DNA of 64,000 nt from Lysobacter alkalisoli (GTDB lineage: Bacteria > Pseudomonadota > Gammaproteobacteria > Xanthomonadales > Xanthomonadaceae), in NCBI RefSeq assembly GCF_006547045.1, contig NZ_CP041242.1, positions 1-64,000 on the forward strand. Direction: 5' to 3'. How positions within the stretch are numbered: position 1 is the stretch's first letter; each line of letters opens with the position of its first letter. The position numbers and the translations under genes were made by a program. Shown here in pieces: positions 1 to 12,079 of this stretch. The notes under the pieces are model-generated. The model did no database searches and had not been told where the DNA came from. It worked only from the letters and a program-made list of their open reading frames with translations.

Positions 1-139
1 CCCCGCCGCTCCGTGCGCGCGATGCCCATTCGCATCGCGCAGGGCGCCCTCTTTCGGGCAACTTGCTCTGAACGGTTTGCTTTGAACCACTTGCGTCGCA
101 TCGCCTGCGCCGCATCACAGGAATACACACGCAGATTCT

Positions 140-1468
140 ATGGACGCCTGGCCCCGCTGCCTCGAACGCCTCGAAGCCGAATTCCCGCCCGAGGACGTCC
201 ACACCTGGCTCAAACCGCTGCAGGCTTCCCGCCGCGACCAGGTCACCGTGCTCTACGCACCCAATGCTTTCGTCGTCGAACACGTTCGCGAACGCTACCT
301 CGCACGCATCCGCGAATTGCTCGGCCACTTTGCCGGCAGCGCCGAGGTCAGCCTCGAGGTCGGTTCGCTACCGCGCGAGCCGGCGCCGCTGACGATCAAC
401 CGGCCCGTCGTGGCCGCACCCCCGGCCGTCAGTGCCGCTCCGTTCAACGGCCACCTCGACAACCACTACACCTTCGACAACTTCGTCGAAGGGCGCAGCA
501 ACCAGCTTGGCCGCGCCGCCGCCTGGCAGGCCGCACTCAAACCCGGCGATCGCGCCCACAACCCGTTGCTGCTGTATGGCGGCACCGGTCTGGGCAAGAC
601 CCACCTGATGTTCGCCGCCGGCAACGCGATGCGCACCAACAAACCCGGCTTCCGGGTGCTGTACCTGCGCAGCGAGCAGTTCTTCAGCGCGATGATGAAG
701 TCATTGCAGGACAAGACCATGGACGCGTTCAAGCGCCAGTTCCAGCAGGTCGATGCACTGCTGATCGACGACATCCAGTTCTTCGCCGGCAAGGACCGCA
801 CCCAGGAGGAGTTCTTCCACACCTTCAATGCGCTGTTCGACGGCAAGCAGCAGATCATCCTGACCTGCGACCGCTACCCGCGCGAGGTCGAGGGCCTGGA
901 GCCGCGTCTGAAGTCGCGTCTGGCCTGGGGGCTGAGCGTGGCGATCGAGCCGCCGGACTTCGAGACCCGGGCCCAGATCGTGCTGAGCAAGGCCACCGAA
1001 CGCGGCGTGCAGATTCCCGAGGACGTAGCCTTCCTGCTGGCCAAGAAGATGCGCAGCAACGTGCGCGACCTCGAGGGCGCGCTCAACACCCTGACCGCGC
1101 GAGCCAACTTCACCGGGCGCGCGATCACCGTCGAGTTCGCTCAGGAGACGTTGCGCGATCTGCTGCGCGCGCAGCAGCAGGCCATCGGCATCCCCAACAT
1201 CCAGAAGACCGTGGCAGACTACTACGGCCTGCAAATCAAGGATTTGTTGTCGAAACGGCGGACCCGCTCGCTGGCCCGGCCGCGCCAGATGGCCATGGCG
1301 TTGACCAAGGAGCTGACCGAGCACAGCCTGCCGGAAATCGGCGACGCCTTCGCCGGCCGCGACCACACCACGGTGCTGCATGCCTGCCGGCAGATCCGCA
1401 CCCTGATGGAGACGGACGGCAAACTGCGGGAAGACTGGGACAAGCTGATCCGCAAGCTCAGCGAATAG
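140..1468 (+). CDS. dnaA: Chromosomal replication initiator protein DnaA
   Basis: DnaA is the AAA+ ATPase that binds DnaA boxes at oriC, melts the duplex and recruits the DnaB helicase. The 442-residue product starts [20 protein letters not shown], an N-terminus I recognise from xanthomonad DnaA, which is also about 442 residues and shorter than the E. coli protein because the linker domain II is compact. Walker A (GGTGLGKT) is at residues 147-154 and Walker B (LLIDD) near 207-211. The C-terminal DNA-binding signature [11 protein letters not shown] lies near the end. Only a weak AGGAA precedes the ATG. It is first in the dnaA-dnaN-recF-gyrB set. Confidence 0.98.
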   Translation: MDAWPRCLERLEAEFPPEDVHTWLKPLQASRRDQVTVLYAPNAFVVEHVRERYLARIRELLGHFAGSAEVSLEVGSLPREPAPLTINRPVVAAPPAVSAAPFNGHLDNHYTFDNFVEGRSNQLGRAAAWQAALKPGDRAHNPLLLYGGTGLGKTHLMFAAGNAMRTNKPGFRVLYLRSEQFFSAMMKSLQDKTMDAFKRQFQQVDALLIDDIQFFAGKDRTQEEFFHTFNALFDGKQQIILTCDRYPREVEGLEPRLKSRLAWGLSVAIEPPDFETRAQIVLSKATERGVQIPEDVAFLLAKKMRSNVRDLEGALNTLTARANFTGRAITVEFAQETLRDLLRAQQQAIGIPNIQKTVADYYGLQIKDLLSKRRTRSLARPRQMAMALTKELTEHSLPEIGDAFAGRDHTTVLHACRQIRTLMETDGKLREDWDKLIRKLSE

Positions 1469-1748
1469 GCCTGGAAAGTGAGCAGCACCGGTACAAACTG
1501 AACGGGCAAGGGAATACTCTGGACCGCATGCGTATAAGTTGTGGACAACCCGGACGCGCGATCAGGAGGCAAAACTTGTCCACAGCTTGTACCCGTTTGT
1601 CAGCCCGGTTCCACAGCAGTTCAGCAGGAAGAATTTTTGTTTTAGAACAAGATGTTAGGGTGGTTTTCCCGGGGTTTCGGCGACACCACCACCACCACGA
1701 TTTTGATTTATCCAATCTTTTGTCTTGGGCATAGGGGAGCGGTTGAGC
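1469..1748. other. Candidate replication origin (oriC), dnaA-dnaN intergenic region
   Basis: This non-coding stretch carries two DnaA-box-like 9-mers TTGTCCACA, one base from consensus TTATCCACA: minus strand at 1540-1548 and plus strand at 1576-1584. A weaker TTATCCAAT lies at 1708-1716. An AT-rich run (about 1628-1652, with T5 and T4 tracts) sits between them in an otherwise very GC-rich sequence and could be the unwinding element. Position between dnaA and dnaN is a usual place for oriC in gammaproteobacteria. Origin function is inferred from boxes and context only. Confidence 0.65.
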
Positions 1749-2849
1749 ATGCGTTTCAGCCTGCAGCGCGAAGTTTTTCTTAAGCCGTTGGCGCAGGTCG
1801 TCAACGTGGTCGAACGACGTCAGACCCTGCCGGTGCTGGCCAATCTGCTGGTACAGGTCAAGGATGGGCAGCTGTCGCTGACCGGTACCGACCTCGAAGT
1901 CGAAATGGTGTCGCGTATCGCGGTCGACGGCAGCGAGGATGGCGAGACCACCATTCCGGCGCGAAAGCTGTTCGACATCGTCCGTGCACTGCCCGACGGC
2001 AGTTCGGTCACGGTCAGCCAGAGCGCGGAAAAGATCGCGGTCCAGGCCGGGCGTTCGCGCTTTACCCTCGCCAGCCTGCCGGCCAACGACTTTCCGGCCA
2101 TCGATGAGGTCGAGGCGACCGAGCGGGTCCGGGTCCCGGAGGCCTCGCTGAAGGAACTGATCGAGCGCACCGCGTTCGCGATGGCCCAGCAGGACGTGCG
2201 CTATTACCTCAACGGCTTGTTGTTCGATCTGCGCGAAGGCAGCCTGCGCTGCGTGGCGACCGACGGCCACCGCCTGGCCCTGTGCGAGGCCGAACTGGAC
2301 GGTGGCAACGGAACCAAGCGCCAGATCATCGTCCCACGCAAGGGTGTCACCGAACTGCAGCGCCTGCTCGAAGGCGGCGACCGCGAGGTCGAGATCGAGA
2401 TGGGCCGCGGCCATATCCGGATCAAGCGCGACGATGTGACCTTCACCAGCAAACTGATTGATGGCCGCTTCCCGGACTATGAAGCGGTGATCCCGATTGG
2501 TGCCGATCGCGAGGTCCGGATCGACCGCGAGGTTCTGCGTGCTTCGCTGCAACGCGCCGCGATCCTGTCGAACGAGAAGTACCGTGGCGTCCGTATCGAA
2601 GTTTCGCCCGGTCAGCTCAAGATCAGTGCCCACAACCCGGAGCAGGAAGAGGCACAGGAAGAAGTCGAAGCCGAGACCAAGGTGGACGACCTCGCGGTCG
2701 GCTTCAACGTCAACTACCTGCTTGATGCGCTGACTGCACTGCGCGATGACCAGGTGATTCTCGCCCTGCGCGATGCCAACTCATCCGCGCTGGTGCGTGA
2801 GGCCAGCAATGAGCGAAGCCGCCATGTGGTGATGCCGTTGCGGTTGTGA
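1749..2849 (+). CDS. dnaN: DNA polymerase III beta subunit (sliding clamp)
   Basis: The beta clamp is a ring-shaped homodimer that tethers DNA polymerase III to DNA. The product from ATG 1749 is 366 residues, the standard clamp length, and starts MRFSLQREVFLKPLAQVVN, continuing with RRQTLPVLANLL, the typical first-domain motif. The C-terminus RHVVMPLRL is the usual clamp end (VMPMRL in E. coli). An in-frame start 24 bases upstream is possible, but ATG 1749 has a GGGGAG ribosome site at 1734-1739 and fits the family. A UUCG-loop terminator follows the gene. Confidence 0.98.
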   Translation: MRFSLQREVFLKPLAQVVNVVERRQTLPVLANLLVQVKDGQLSLTGTDLEVEMVSRIAVDGSEDGETTIPARKLFDIVRALPDGSSVTVSQSAEKIAVQAGRSRFTLASLPANDFPAIDEVEATERVRVPEASLKELIERTAFAMAQQDVRYYLNGLLFDLREGSLRCVATDGHRLALCEAELDGGNGTKRQIIVPRKGVTELQRLLEGGDREVEIEMGRGHIRIKRDDVTFTSKLIDGRFPDYEAVIPIGADREVRIDREVLRASLQRAAILSNEKYRGVRIEVSPGQLKISAHNPEQEEAQEEVEAETKVDDLAVGFNVNYLLDALTALRDDQVILALRDANSSALVREASNERSRHVVMPLRL

Positions 2850-2907
2850 GTCTTCGTTCGCAGGCTTCCATGCAGAAGCGGCCCCCGTGCCGGGACACTT
2901 CCAGTCC

Positions 2908-2923
2908 TGTTCCACGTGGAACA
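2908..2923. promoter_or_regulatory. parS site 1 (ParB-binding centromere)
   Basis: TGTTCCACGTGGAACA is a perfect 16-bp palindrome that matches the chromosomal parS consensus (TGTTTCACGTGAAACA in Bacillus; the CCACGTGG form in pseudomonads). ParB loads here for origin segregation. It lies between the dnaN stop and its terminator. Identical copies occur at 3837 and 4464. Confidence 0.88.
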
Positions 2924-2928
2924 TCAAG

Positions 2929-2960
2929 ACGCCCGGCTTCGGCCGGGCGTTTGTTTTGTT
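2929..2960 (+). terminator. Rho-independent terminator after dnaN
   Basis: A 9-bp perfect stem (ACGCCCGGC 2929-2937 with GCCGGGCGT 2942-2950) closes a UUCG tetraloop and is followed by the T-rich tail TTGTTTTGTT. This is a strong intrinsic terminator for dnaA-dnaN transcripts, so recF probably has its own promoter in the gap that follows. Confidence 0.9.
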
Positions 2961-3403
2961 CGCCTTGTTGGCGCGGTAGAGAGATCTGGCCGGAAGGTAT
3001 CGCCGGGCAGTGAAAGACGGCTCAGTCCGTTTGACGATGTCGCTACTCTCAAGTCCGGTCGAGGTGTTCAGCGTCTATTGCCCTCTTTCGCCGTCTGCAG
3101 GCCTCGTGAATGGGCCTGTTTTGAGTTTCCGTCTTTCCTGACATCGCCAATGTGCCAGCAAGCAGTGGTTGCGGGTTCTGCGGCCCATCGGATTGTGTGA
3201 CTGGGCCGGCACACGATGTGGACTGCGCGGTCGGGCGAATCGGTGACGAATCCCCCGAACGAGGCGGAACGCATCGCGAATAGGGCTACCGGTGCGTGCC
3301 GCAAACCCCCTCCGTGCATTTCGTAGAGCCTGCCCGTTCCCGAACGGAAGATCCTTGCCTTCGGCGATACCCAGTAGCGCCCCCTGCCCTTTAAGCTTCC
3401 CCG
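2961..3403. other. Long intergenic region between dnaN and recF
   Basis: About 440 bases hold no open frame with convincing codon use on either strand and no RNA gene that I recognise. The gap is longer than usual for dnaN-recF. It must contain the recF promoter, but I see no clear -35/-10 pair. Confidence 0.5.
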
Positions 3404-4534
3404 ATGCAGATCACCCGCCTCGACCTCCGCCGTTTCCGCCGTTTCGATGAGGTCAGCCTGGCACCGGCCCCCGGCATCAATTTGATCACCGGCGAGAACG
3501 GAGCCGGCAAGACTTCCTTGCTCGAAGCCATGCACCTGATGGCATACGGCCGCAGCTTCCGGGGCCGGGTCCGCGATGGCTTGTTGCAGGCCGGCGCCGA
3601 CGCGCTGGAGGTGTTTGTCGAATGGCAGGAACCGCATGCCGTCGTGCCAGGCAATCGCATGCACAAGGCCGGGCTGCGCCATAGCGGACAGGACTGGAGC
3701 GGACGGCTCGATGGCCAGGACGTCAACCAGTTGGGGGATCTCTGTGCGGCTCTGGCGGTGGTCAGTTTCGAACCGGGCAGTCATGCCCTGGTGACGGGGG
3801 CTGCCGAAACCCGTCGGCGCTACCTCGATTGGGGCCTGTTCCACGTGGAACACGATTTCCTGCCGCTGTGGCGACGCTACTCCCGCGCCCTCAAGCAGCG
3901 CAACGCCCTGCTCAAGAGCGGCCGGGTCGGCGATGGCCTCGACGCGTGGGAGTGGGAGCTGGCTGAAGCGGGTGAGCCGATCAGCCGTCGCCGGCAGCTT
4001 TATCTTGAGGCGTTACAGACCCGCCTGACGCCCTTGCTGGCAGGCCTCGCACCGGCTTTGGGCGAGGTCTCGATGGAATATCAGCCAGGCTGGCGCCGCG
4101 AAACCCTGCCACTGGCCGACGCGTTGCTGCTGGCCCGTGACCGCGACCTGCAAAGCGGGCACACCTCGGTCGGGCCGCACCGGGCCGATTGGCGGATCCT
4201 GTTCCCCCACCTGCCGGGCCGCGAGGCCCTGTCTCGTGGCCAGGCCAAGTTGACCGCACTGGCGGCCACCCTGACCCAGGCCGGCCATCATGCCGCGGCC
4301 CGCGGGCATTGGCCGGTGATCGCCCTGGACGATCTGGGTTCCGAGCTGGACCGACAACACCAGGCGCGGGTGCTGGAACAGCTGGTCGACAGCCAGGCTC
4401 AGGTCTTTATCACCGGCACCGAGCCACCGCCGGGATTGCACGATGTCGCGGCATCCACCACGGTGTTCCACGTGGAACATGGCCGAGTCGAGGCGGCTGC
4501 ATCAGGATTTCCAGACCCCGTCGCAGGTAGCTGA
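3404..4534 (+). CDS. recF: DNA replication and repair protein RecF
   Basis: RecF is an SMC-like ATPase that helps load RecA at gapped DNA through the RecFOR pathway. The 376-residue product begins MQITRLDLRRFRRFDEV and has Walker A GENGAGKT at residues 30-37. The ABC-type signature is SRGQAKL and Walker B is VIALDDLGSELD near the C-terminus, so all nucleotide-binding elements are present. The gene contains two parS palindromes. Each is read in the same frame and encodes the pentapeptide FHVEH (near residues 145 and 355), so the protein sequence has been shaped by the DNA site. Confidence 0.96.
   Translation: MQITRLDLRRFRRFDEVSLAPAPGINLITGENGAGKTSLLEAMHLMAYGRSFRGRVRDGLLQAGADALEVFVEWQEPHAVVPGNRMHKAGLRHSGQDWSGRLDGQDVNQLGDLCAALAVVSFEPGSHALVTGAAETRRRYLDWGLFHVEHDFLPLWRRYSRALKQRNALLKSGRVGDGLDAWEWELAEAGEPISRRRQLYLEALQTRLTPLLAGLAPALGEVSMEYQPGWRRETLPLADALLLARDRDLQSGHTSVGPHRADWRILFPHLPGREALSRGQAKLTALAATLTQAGHHAAARGHWPVIALDDLGSELDRQHQARVLEQLVDSQAQVFITGTEPPPGLHDVAASTTVFHVEHGRVEAAASGFPDPVAGS
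3837..3852. promoter_or_regulatory. parS site 2, inside recF
   Basis: The perfect palindrome TGTTCCACGTGGAACA is identical to the site at 2908 and lies within the recF reading frame as codons TTC CAC GTG GAA CAC. Confidence 0.87.
4464..4479. promoter_or_regulatory. parS site 3, inside recF 3' end
   Basis: This is a third identical TGTTCCACGTGGAACA, about 55 bases before the recF stop. It is read as VFHVEH in RecF. Confidence 0.87.
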
Positions 4535-4594
4535 AGGGCCGGTATCAAAGGCCTGCCCCGAATGCTGCGTGACGGCCGGCCGACCGCTCCCGGC

Positions 4595-4603
4595 TGCTAT
4601 ACT
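4595..4603 (+). promoter_or_regulatory. Extended -10 promoter element for gyrB
   Basis: TGCTATACT is an extended -10 hexamer (TGnTATACT), about 77 bases upstream of the gyrB ATG. I find no good -35 at the right spacing, which is normal for extended -10 promoters. It would transcribe gyrB separately from recF. Confidence 0.55.
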
Positions 4604-4619
4604 CGGCCACTATCCTTAG

Positions 4620-7181
<2,562 letters not shown>

Positions 7182-7200
7182 GTCCGGTTCCGGGTTCCGC

Positions 7201-8019
7201 ATGGATACGCAGGGCGCGACCGCGCCCACCATGCCGCCGCCGTTGCCGGTTCGCCCACTCGGGCCGGCGGTGCTCGGTTTCGTCATCGACCTGATCGCCG
7301 TGCTGGCGACGGCGATCGTGCTCAGTGCCCTGCTGGGGGCGGCATGGGTGGTCTGGAGCGCACTGTCCGCCGCTGCTGGCGACCTGGACCGGTTTGCCGA
7401 ACTGGTCAAACAGGTACCACCTCCGGACGGCATCGTCCTGGTCTGGATCACCCTGTTGGCGATGCTGCCGACAGCCGTGCTGTTCTACTTCCTGCGTGCC
7501 CGCGCCACGCGGGCCGAACGCGCGGCCTCGCACGCGGCGCTCGCCCGGCCGGCGACCTGGGGCTGGATGTTGATCACCAGCTTGGCCGTGCTGGCCCTGA
7601 GCTACGGCATTGGCTGGATCGGCGATCGCCTGGGCAGTACGCCGGTCCCGACCAACGTCGCCCTGGTCGAGAAGGCCTTCGACGAAAGCCCGTTGTTCCT
7701 GATCGCCTTTACCGTGCTGCTGGCCCCGCTTTACGAGGAACTGCTGTTCCGGCGGGTGTTGTTCGGGCGCCTGTGGCGGGCCGGGCGGCCCGGGTTGGGC
7801 CTGCTGCTGAGCAGCGCCGCCTTCGCCCTTGTCCACGAGCTGCCGGGAATGAGTACCAATCCCTGGCCGGCGATGCTGCAGCTGTGGCTGGTCTACGGGG
7901 CGATGGGCGCGACCTTTGCCTGGGTCTACCGCCGTACCGGCACCCTTTGGGCGGCGATCGGCGCACATGCCCTCAACAATGCCTTCGCCTGTGCCCTGCT
8001 GCTGTCCGGGCATGGCTGA
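7201..8019 (+). CDS. CPBP family intramembrane glutamic endopeptidase
   Basis: This 272-residue membrane protein has about seven hydrophobic segments and the CPBP (Abi/Rce1-like, PF02517) motifs: EELLFRR starting at E179-E180 with R184, FALVHEL with H212, and HALNNAF with H256 and N260. Family members are intramembrane proteases related to CAAX-prenyl endopeptidase. In bacteria their substrates are often unknown, and some protect against bacteriocins. The gene starts 19 bases after gyrB and may be cotranscribed with it. The N-terminal 30 residues are proline-rich before the first membrane segment. The true substrate cannot be guessed from the context. Confidence 0.85.
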   Translation: MDTQGATAPTMPPPLPVRPLGPAVLGFVIDLIAVLATAIVLSALLGAAWVVWSALSAAAGDLDRFAELVKQVPPPDGIVLVWITLLAMLPTAVLFYFLRARATRAERAASHAALARPATWGWMLITSLAVLALSYGIGWIGDRLGSTPVPTNVALVEKAFDESPLFLIAFTVLLAPLYEELLFRRVLFGRLWRAGRPGLGLLLSSAAFALVHELPGMSTNPWPAMLQLWLVYGAMGATFAWVYRRTGTLWAAIGAHALNNAFACALLLSGHG

Positions 8020-8104
8020 ACGGTCTTGCCGGGCCGGTGGCTGCAATTACGCAACGTTAATCCGCGATCGACTACAACGACTCTGTTCCAGAGGGGAGGC
8101 CCGC

Positions 8105-8965
8105 ATGAAGACCAAACCCATGATTCCGGCCGGCCACAGCAGCATGAATCGCTCCACGCCGGCCAAGGCCGCCCTGGCGGGCCTGGCCATCGCTGTCCTG
8201 CTGGCTGCCTGCGCCACCACCACCTCACCCACCGGGCGTACCCAGGTGGTCGGCGGCATGTCCGATGCCCAACTGCAGCAACTGGGTGCCCAGGCATTCC
8301 AGCAGGCCAAGCAGAAGAACAAGGTCAGCACCGACGCCGCCCGGACCCGTTATGTACGCTGCGTGGTCGACTCGCTGACCCGCGAATTGCCACAAGGGCA
8401 GCAGGCGGGCTGGGAGGTCGCCCTGTTCGACGATGACTCCCCCAATGCCTTTGCCCTGCCCGGCGGCAAGGTCGGCGTACATACCGGCATCTTCAAGGTT
8501 GCCAGGAACCAGGACCAGCTTGCTGCAGTGCTCGCCCATGAGATCGGCCATGTGATTTCCCAACACCACAATGAACGGGTGACCCGGCAAATGGGCGCCC
8601 AGGCCGGACTGGGCGTGCTTGGCGCACTGGTCGGCGCCCGGTACGGCGATGCCGCGGCCAATACCGCCACCCAGGCCGGCGGCGTCGCGGCCCAGGCCGG
8701 TCTGCTGCTGCCGAACAACCGGACCCAGGAAACCGAGGCCGACGTCGTCGGTCAGCGGTTGATGGCCCGGGCCGGGTACGACCCGCACCAGGCGATCGAC
8801 CTGTGGAGAAACATGCAGACCGCCGGTGGCAGCCAGCCGCCGCAGTGGCTGTCGACCCACCCCAGCGCCTCGACCCGTATCCAGGAGCTTGGCAGGCGCG
8901 CCGACAGCCTGATGCCGACGTACCAGCAGGCCCGGGCCGCCGGGCGCCAACCCCATTGCGGATGA
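8105..8965 (+). CDS. M48 family zinc metalloprotease, lipoprotein
   Basis: The 286-residue product starts at ATG 8105, behind an excellent AGGGGAGG ribosome site. It has a lipoprotein signal ending in the lipobox LLAAC, so it is probably anchored in the outer membrane facing the periplasm. The peptidase domain shows HEIGH at residues 145-149 and a downstream ETEAD (E211) as the third zinc ligand. This is the layout of LoiP/YcaL-type M48 proteases that work in envelope protein quality control. A farther upstream open start exists but lacks a ribosome site and would place the lipobox internally. It is followed by a strong inverted repeat at 9010. Confidence 0.9.
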   Translation: MKTKPMIPAGHSSMNRSTPAKAALAGLAIAVLLAACATTTSPTGRTQVVGGMSDAQLQQLGAQAFQQAKQKNKVSTDAARTRYVRCVVDSLTRELPQGQQAGWEVALFDDDSPNAFALPGGKVGVHTGIFKVARNQDQLAAVLAHEIGHVISQHHNERVTRQMGAQAGLGVLGALVGARYGDAAANTATQAGGVAAQAGLLLPNNRTQETEADVVGQRLMARAGYDPHQAIDLWRNMQTAGGSQPPQWLSTHPSASTRIQELGRRADSLMPTYQQARAAGRQPHCG

Positions 8966-9009
8966 CTCACCATCACGGCGACGGATCACCGTGACCCCAT
9001 TTCCACCCG

Positions 9010-9039
9010 GCAGAATCGTTGCCCCTGCAACGATTCTGC
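9010..9039. terminator. Perfect 13-bp inverted repeat between M48 and TPR genes
   Basis: GCAGAATCGTTGC (9010-9022) pairs without mismatch with GCAACGATTCTGC (9027-9039) around a four-base loop CCCT. There is no T-tract on either side, so it is either a U-less hairpin terminator or 3' stabiliser for the M48 transcript, or a dyad operator for the TPR gene 115 bases downstream. Confidence 0.5.
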
Positions 9040-9154
9040 AACAAGGTCAACCCTGTATGCCTCGGCTATCCGTTTCTGGTAGCGTGGCGCCCCCTGCAGG
9101 TCTCGGCCTGCCGACTCCGGCCCCACGGGCCGCAGAAATCAGAAAGGTGATTCG

Positions 9155-10330
9155 ATGAACGCATCTTCTCCCCGCCATCTCACCCTGCTTGCCGCCGCGA
9201 TGGGCGTGGCGCTCGCCCTTGGCAGCGTTTCCACCGACGCCAATGCGCAGCGGCGAGGTCAGGCCAGCACGTCCGTGGCCGAGTACCCGGAGGCGAGCCG
9301 CCAGGAACCCGGCACCCGGGCTTCGGCGAAGATGTCCTCCCGGCTGCAGAAGATGATCAAGGCCTACGAGGGCGACAAGTACGCTGAAGCCATCGTGATG
9401 GCGGAAGAGATCATGGCCGACGAAAAGGCCAACGAGTACGACCGCGCGTTCGCCGCGCAGATCGCCGCACAGAGCGCCTACAACGAAGACGACTTCGACA
9501 CCACGATGCGCTATCTGGAGAAGGCGATCGAATACAACGGCCTGGACAACAACGGCCATTACGGCGCGATGTACATGCTGGCACAGCTGCAGTTGCAGGA
9601 AGAGCAGTACGACAAGTCGGTCGCCACCCTCGATCGCCTGTTCGCCGAAACCAAGAGCGCCAAGCCCGAACAGCTGGTGATCAAGGGCAATGCGCTGTAC
9701 CGGCTGGATCGCTACGCCGAGGCCGCGGCCGTGCTCGAGCAGGCGATCGCCTCAACCGACGAGCCGCGCAACGATTGGCAGCAGCTGCTGATGGCAACCT
9801 ACTTCGAGACCGGGCAGACCGACAAGGCCGAAGCCCTGGCCGAGAAGGTCGCCGCCAACACTCCCGACGACAAGCGCTCGCAGATGAATCTTGCCGCGAC
9901 CTATCTGCAGGGCGAGAACTTCGGCAAGGCCGCCGAGGTGCTGGAAAAGCTGCGGGCGGCCGGGCAGCTGACCGAGGATCGCGACTACCGTCAGCTCTAT
10001 GCCTCCTACCTCAACATGGATGGCAAGGAAGCAGAAGCGGCTCGCGTGATCAAGGACGGTCTCGACCAGGGCATCCTCGAGAACAACTTCCAGAACAACC
10101 ACGCGCTGGCGCAGGCGTACTACTTCTCCGATCAGATCGCCCCCGCCATCGCGGCCTACCAGAAGGCCGCGCCGATGGACGAGGGCGGAGAGACTTATCT
10201 GAACCTGGCCAAGATCCTGTGGCAGGAGGATCGCATCCCGGAAGCGAAGGAAGCCGCACGCCAGGCCTTGTCCAAGGGCGTCAAGCGCCCGGAGGAAGCC
10301 CGGCAGATCACCGCCTTGCCGGGCGGCTGA
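9155..10330 (+). CDS. Periplasmic tetratricopeptide-repeat protein upstream of tonB
   Basis: The 391-residue product has a signal peptide (cleavage near ANA-Q, residue 31) and a body of tetratricopeptide-like helical pairs from about residue 60 to the end. Repeated patterns such as YNEDDFDTTMRYLEKAIEYNG and ALYRLDRYAEAAAVLEQAI show this. TPR proteins are protein-binding scaffolds. It sits directly before the tonB-exbB-exbD genes, so a link to the TonB complex is plausible, as with TPR partners of some Vibrio TonB systems, but this is inference. The ribosome site AAAGGTGA precedes the ATG. A separate promoter lies between it and tonB. Confidence 0.85.
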   Translation: MNASSPRHLTLLAAAMGVALALGSVSTDANAQRRGQASTSVAEYPEASRQEPGTRASAKMSSRLQKMIKAYEGDKYAEAIVMAEEIMADEKANEYDRAFAAQIAAQSAYNEDDFDTTMRYLEKAIEYNGLDNNGHYGAMYMLAQLQLQEEQYDKSVATLDRLFAETKSAKPEQLVIKGNALYRLDRYAEAAAVLEQAIASTDEPRNDWQQLLMATYFETGQTDKAEALAEKVAANTPDDKRSQMNLAATYLQGENFGKAAEVLEKLRAAGQLTEDRDYRQLYASYLNMDGKEAEAARVIKDGLDQGILENNFQNNHALAQAYYFSDQIAPAIAAYQKAAPMDEGGETYLNLAKILWQEDRIPEAKEAARQALSKGVKRPEEARQITALPGG

Positions 10331-10358
10331 CAGACAGGGCAAAATTGAGGGCTTCCGC

Positions 10359-10387
10359 TTGGAAACCAATGCCCTATTTGGTATAAC
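10359..10387 (+). promoter_or_regulatory. Sigma70-type promoter upstream of tonB
   Basis: TTGGAA (10359-10364) and TATAAC (10382-10387) are separated by exactly 17 bases, a good sigma70 layout. They lie about 100 bases before the tonB ATG. I see no clear Fur box here. Confidence 0.5.
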
Positions 10388-10485
10388 CTAGGAGGTTCGG
10401 GCGTCGCGAATGCGGCTGCCTGGACCAGGTAATCAACGCCCGCGGCGTCAGACGTTGCGGAAACATCTCCCCGAGCTGACGGCGC

Positions 10486-11160
<675 letters not shown>

Positions 11161-11287
11161 TCGGGCCGGCAGGACGGGTAGTCAGGCAATACGTTTCATA
11201 GAACCCGCTTTACAGAAACGCTCCACATTTCCGTAACGATTCGTTTTCAACAGTTCGTTCCTTCCACGACATTCAAAGGTAAGCGTC

Positions 11288-12040
11288 ATGCTGCAGGAAA
11301 CCACCACCGCTGCCACTGCCGGAGGCTCCAACGCCGAAGCCCTCCAGCAGATGAGCTTCAGCCACATGATCCAGAGCTTCGATCTGGCCGCCTGGGTTGT
11401 GTTCATTACTCTGGTTGTCATGTCGGTCATGTCGATCTACTGGATGATCTACAACTACGTCCGCAACATGCGCCTGCGCGCGAGCACGGACCGTGTGATC
11501 AGCACGTTCTGGGAGACCCCGAACGCGCAAGACGCGATCCGCTTCATGGAAGAGCAGCCCAAGAGCGAGCCGTTCTCGAAGATCGCGCTCGACGCTGCCC
11601 AGGCTGCTTCGCACCACCAGCGCCATGAAGGTTCGCGTCTGGTCGAGTCGCTGAACCGCTCCGAGTTCGTCGACCGCGCCCTGCGCCAGGCCGTGACCCG
11701 CGAAAGCATGGGTCTGGAGTCGGGTCTGACCCTGCTCGCCTCGGTCGGTGCGACCGCGCCGTTCGTGGGCCTGCTCGGCACCGTGTGGGGCATCTACCAC
11801 GCCCTGATCCGCATCGGCATGACCGGCAGCGCTTCGATCGACGCCGTCGCCGGCCCGGTCGGCGAGGCCCTGATCATGACCGCGATCGGTCTGTTCGTCG
11901 CGATCCCGGCGGTGCTGGGCTACAACTTCTTCACCCGCATGAACCGGGTAACGAACAACAAGTTCGATACCTTCGCGCACGACCTGCACGACTTCTTCGC
12001 CACCGGCGCACGCGTCGGCGAGGCGGGCAGCAAGCGCTAA
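11288..12040 (+). CDS. exbB: ExbB proton-channel protein (MotA/TolQ/ExbB family)
   Basis: ExbB forms the pentameric inner-membrane proton channel that energises TonB with ExbD. The 250-residue product has three membrane segments (about 31-55, 147-170 and 190-215) and the family signature GLLGTVWGIYHAL after the large cytoplasmic loop. Ribosome site AAAGGTAAG precedes the ATG. It lies 127 bases after tonB and 39 before the first exbD, as in xanthomonads. Confidence 0.96.
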   Translation: MLQETTTAATAGGSNAEALQQMSFSHMIQSFDLAAWVVFITLVVMSVMSIYWMIYNYVRNMRLRASTDRVISTFWETPNAQDAIRFMEEQPKSEPFSKIALDAAQAASHHQRHEGSRLVESLNRSEFVDRALRQAVTRESMGLESGLTLLASVGATAPFVGLLGTVWGIYHALIRIGMTGSASIDAVAGPVGEALIMTAIGLFVAIPAVLGYNFFTRMNRVTNNKFDTFAHDLHDFFATGARVGEAGSKR

Positions 12041-12079
12041 CGGTACCGTCGTCACTCACGCGATTTTTGGAGTTCGAAC

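Noticed and set aside
1686-1699. ACC repeat before dnaN considered as an iteron or microsatellite
   Set aside because: Only four ACC units; too short to be meaningful.
2916-3200. A 94-codon frame in the dnaN-recF gap
   Set aside because: It starts inside a parS site and crosses the dnaN terminator; composition is not gene-like.
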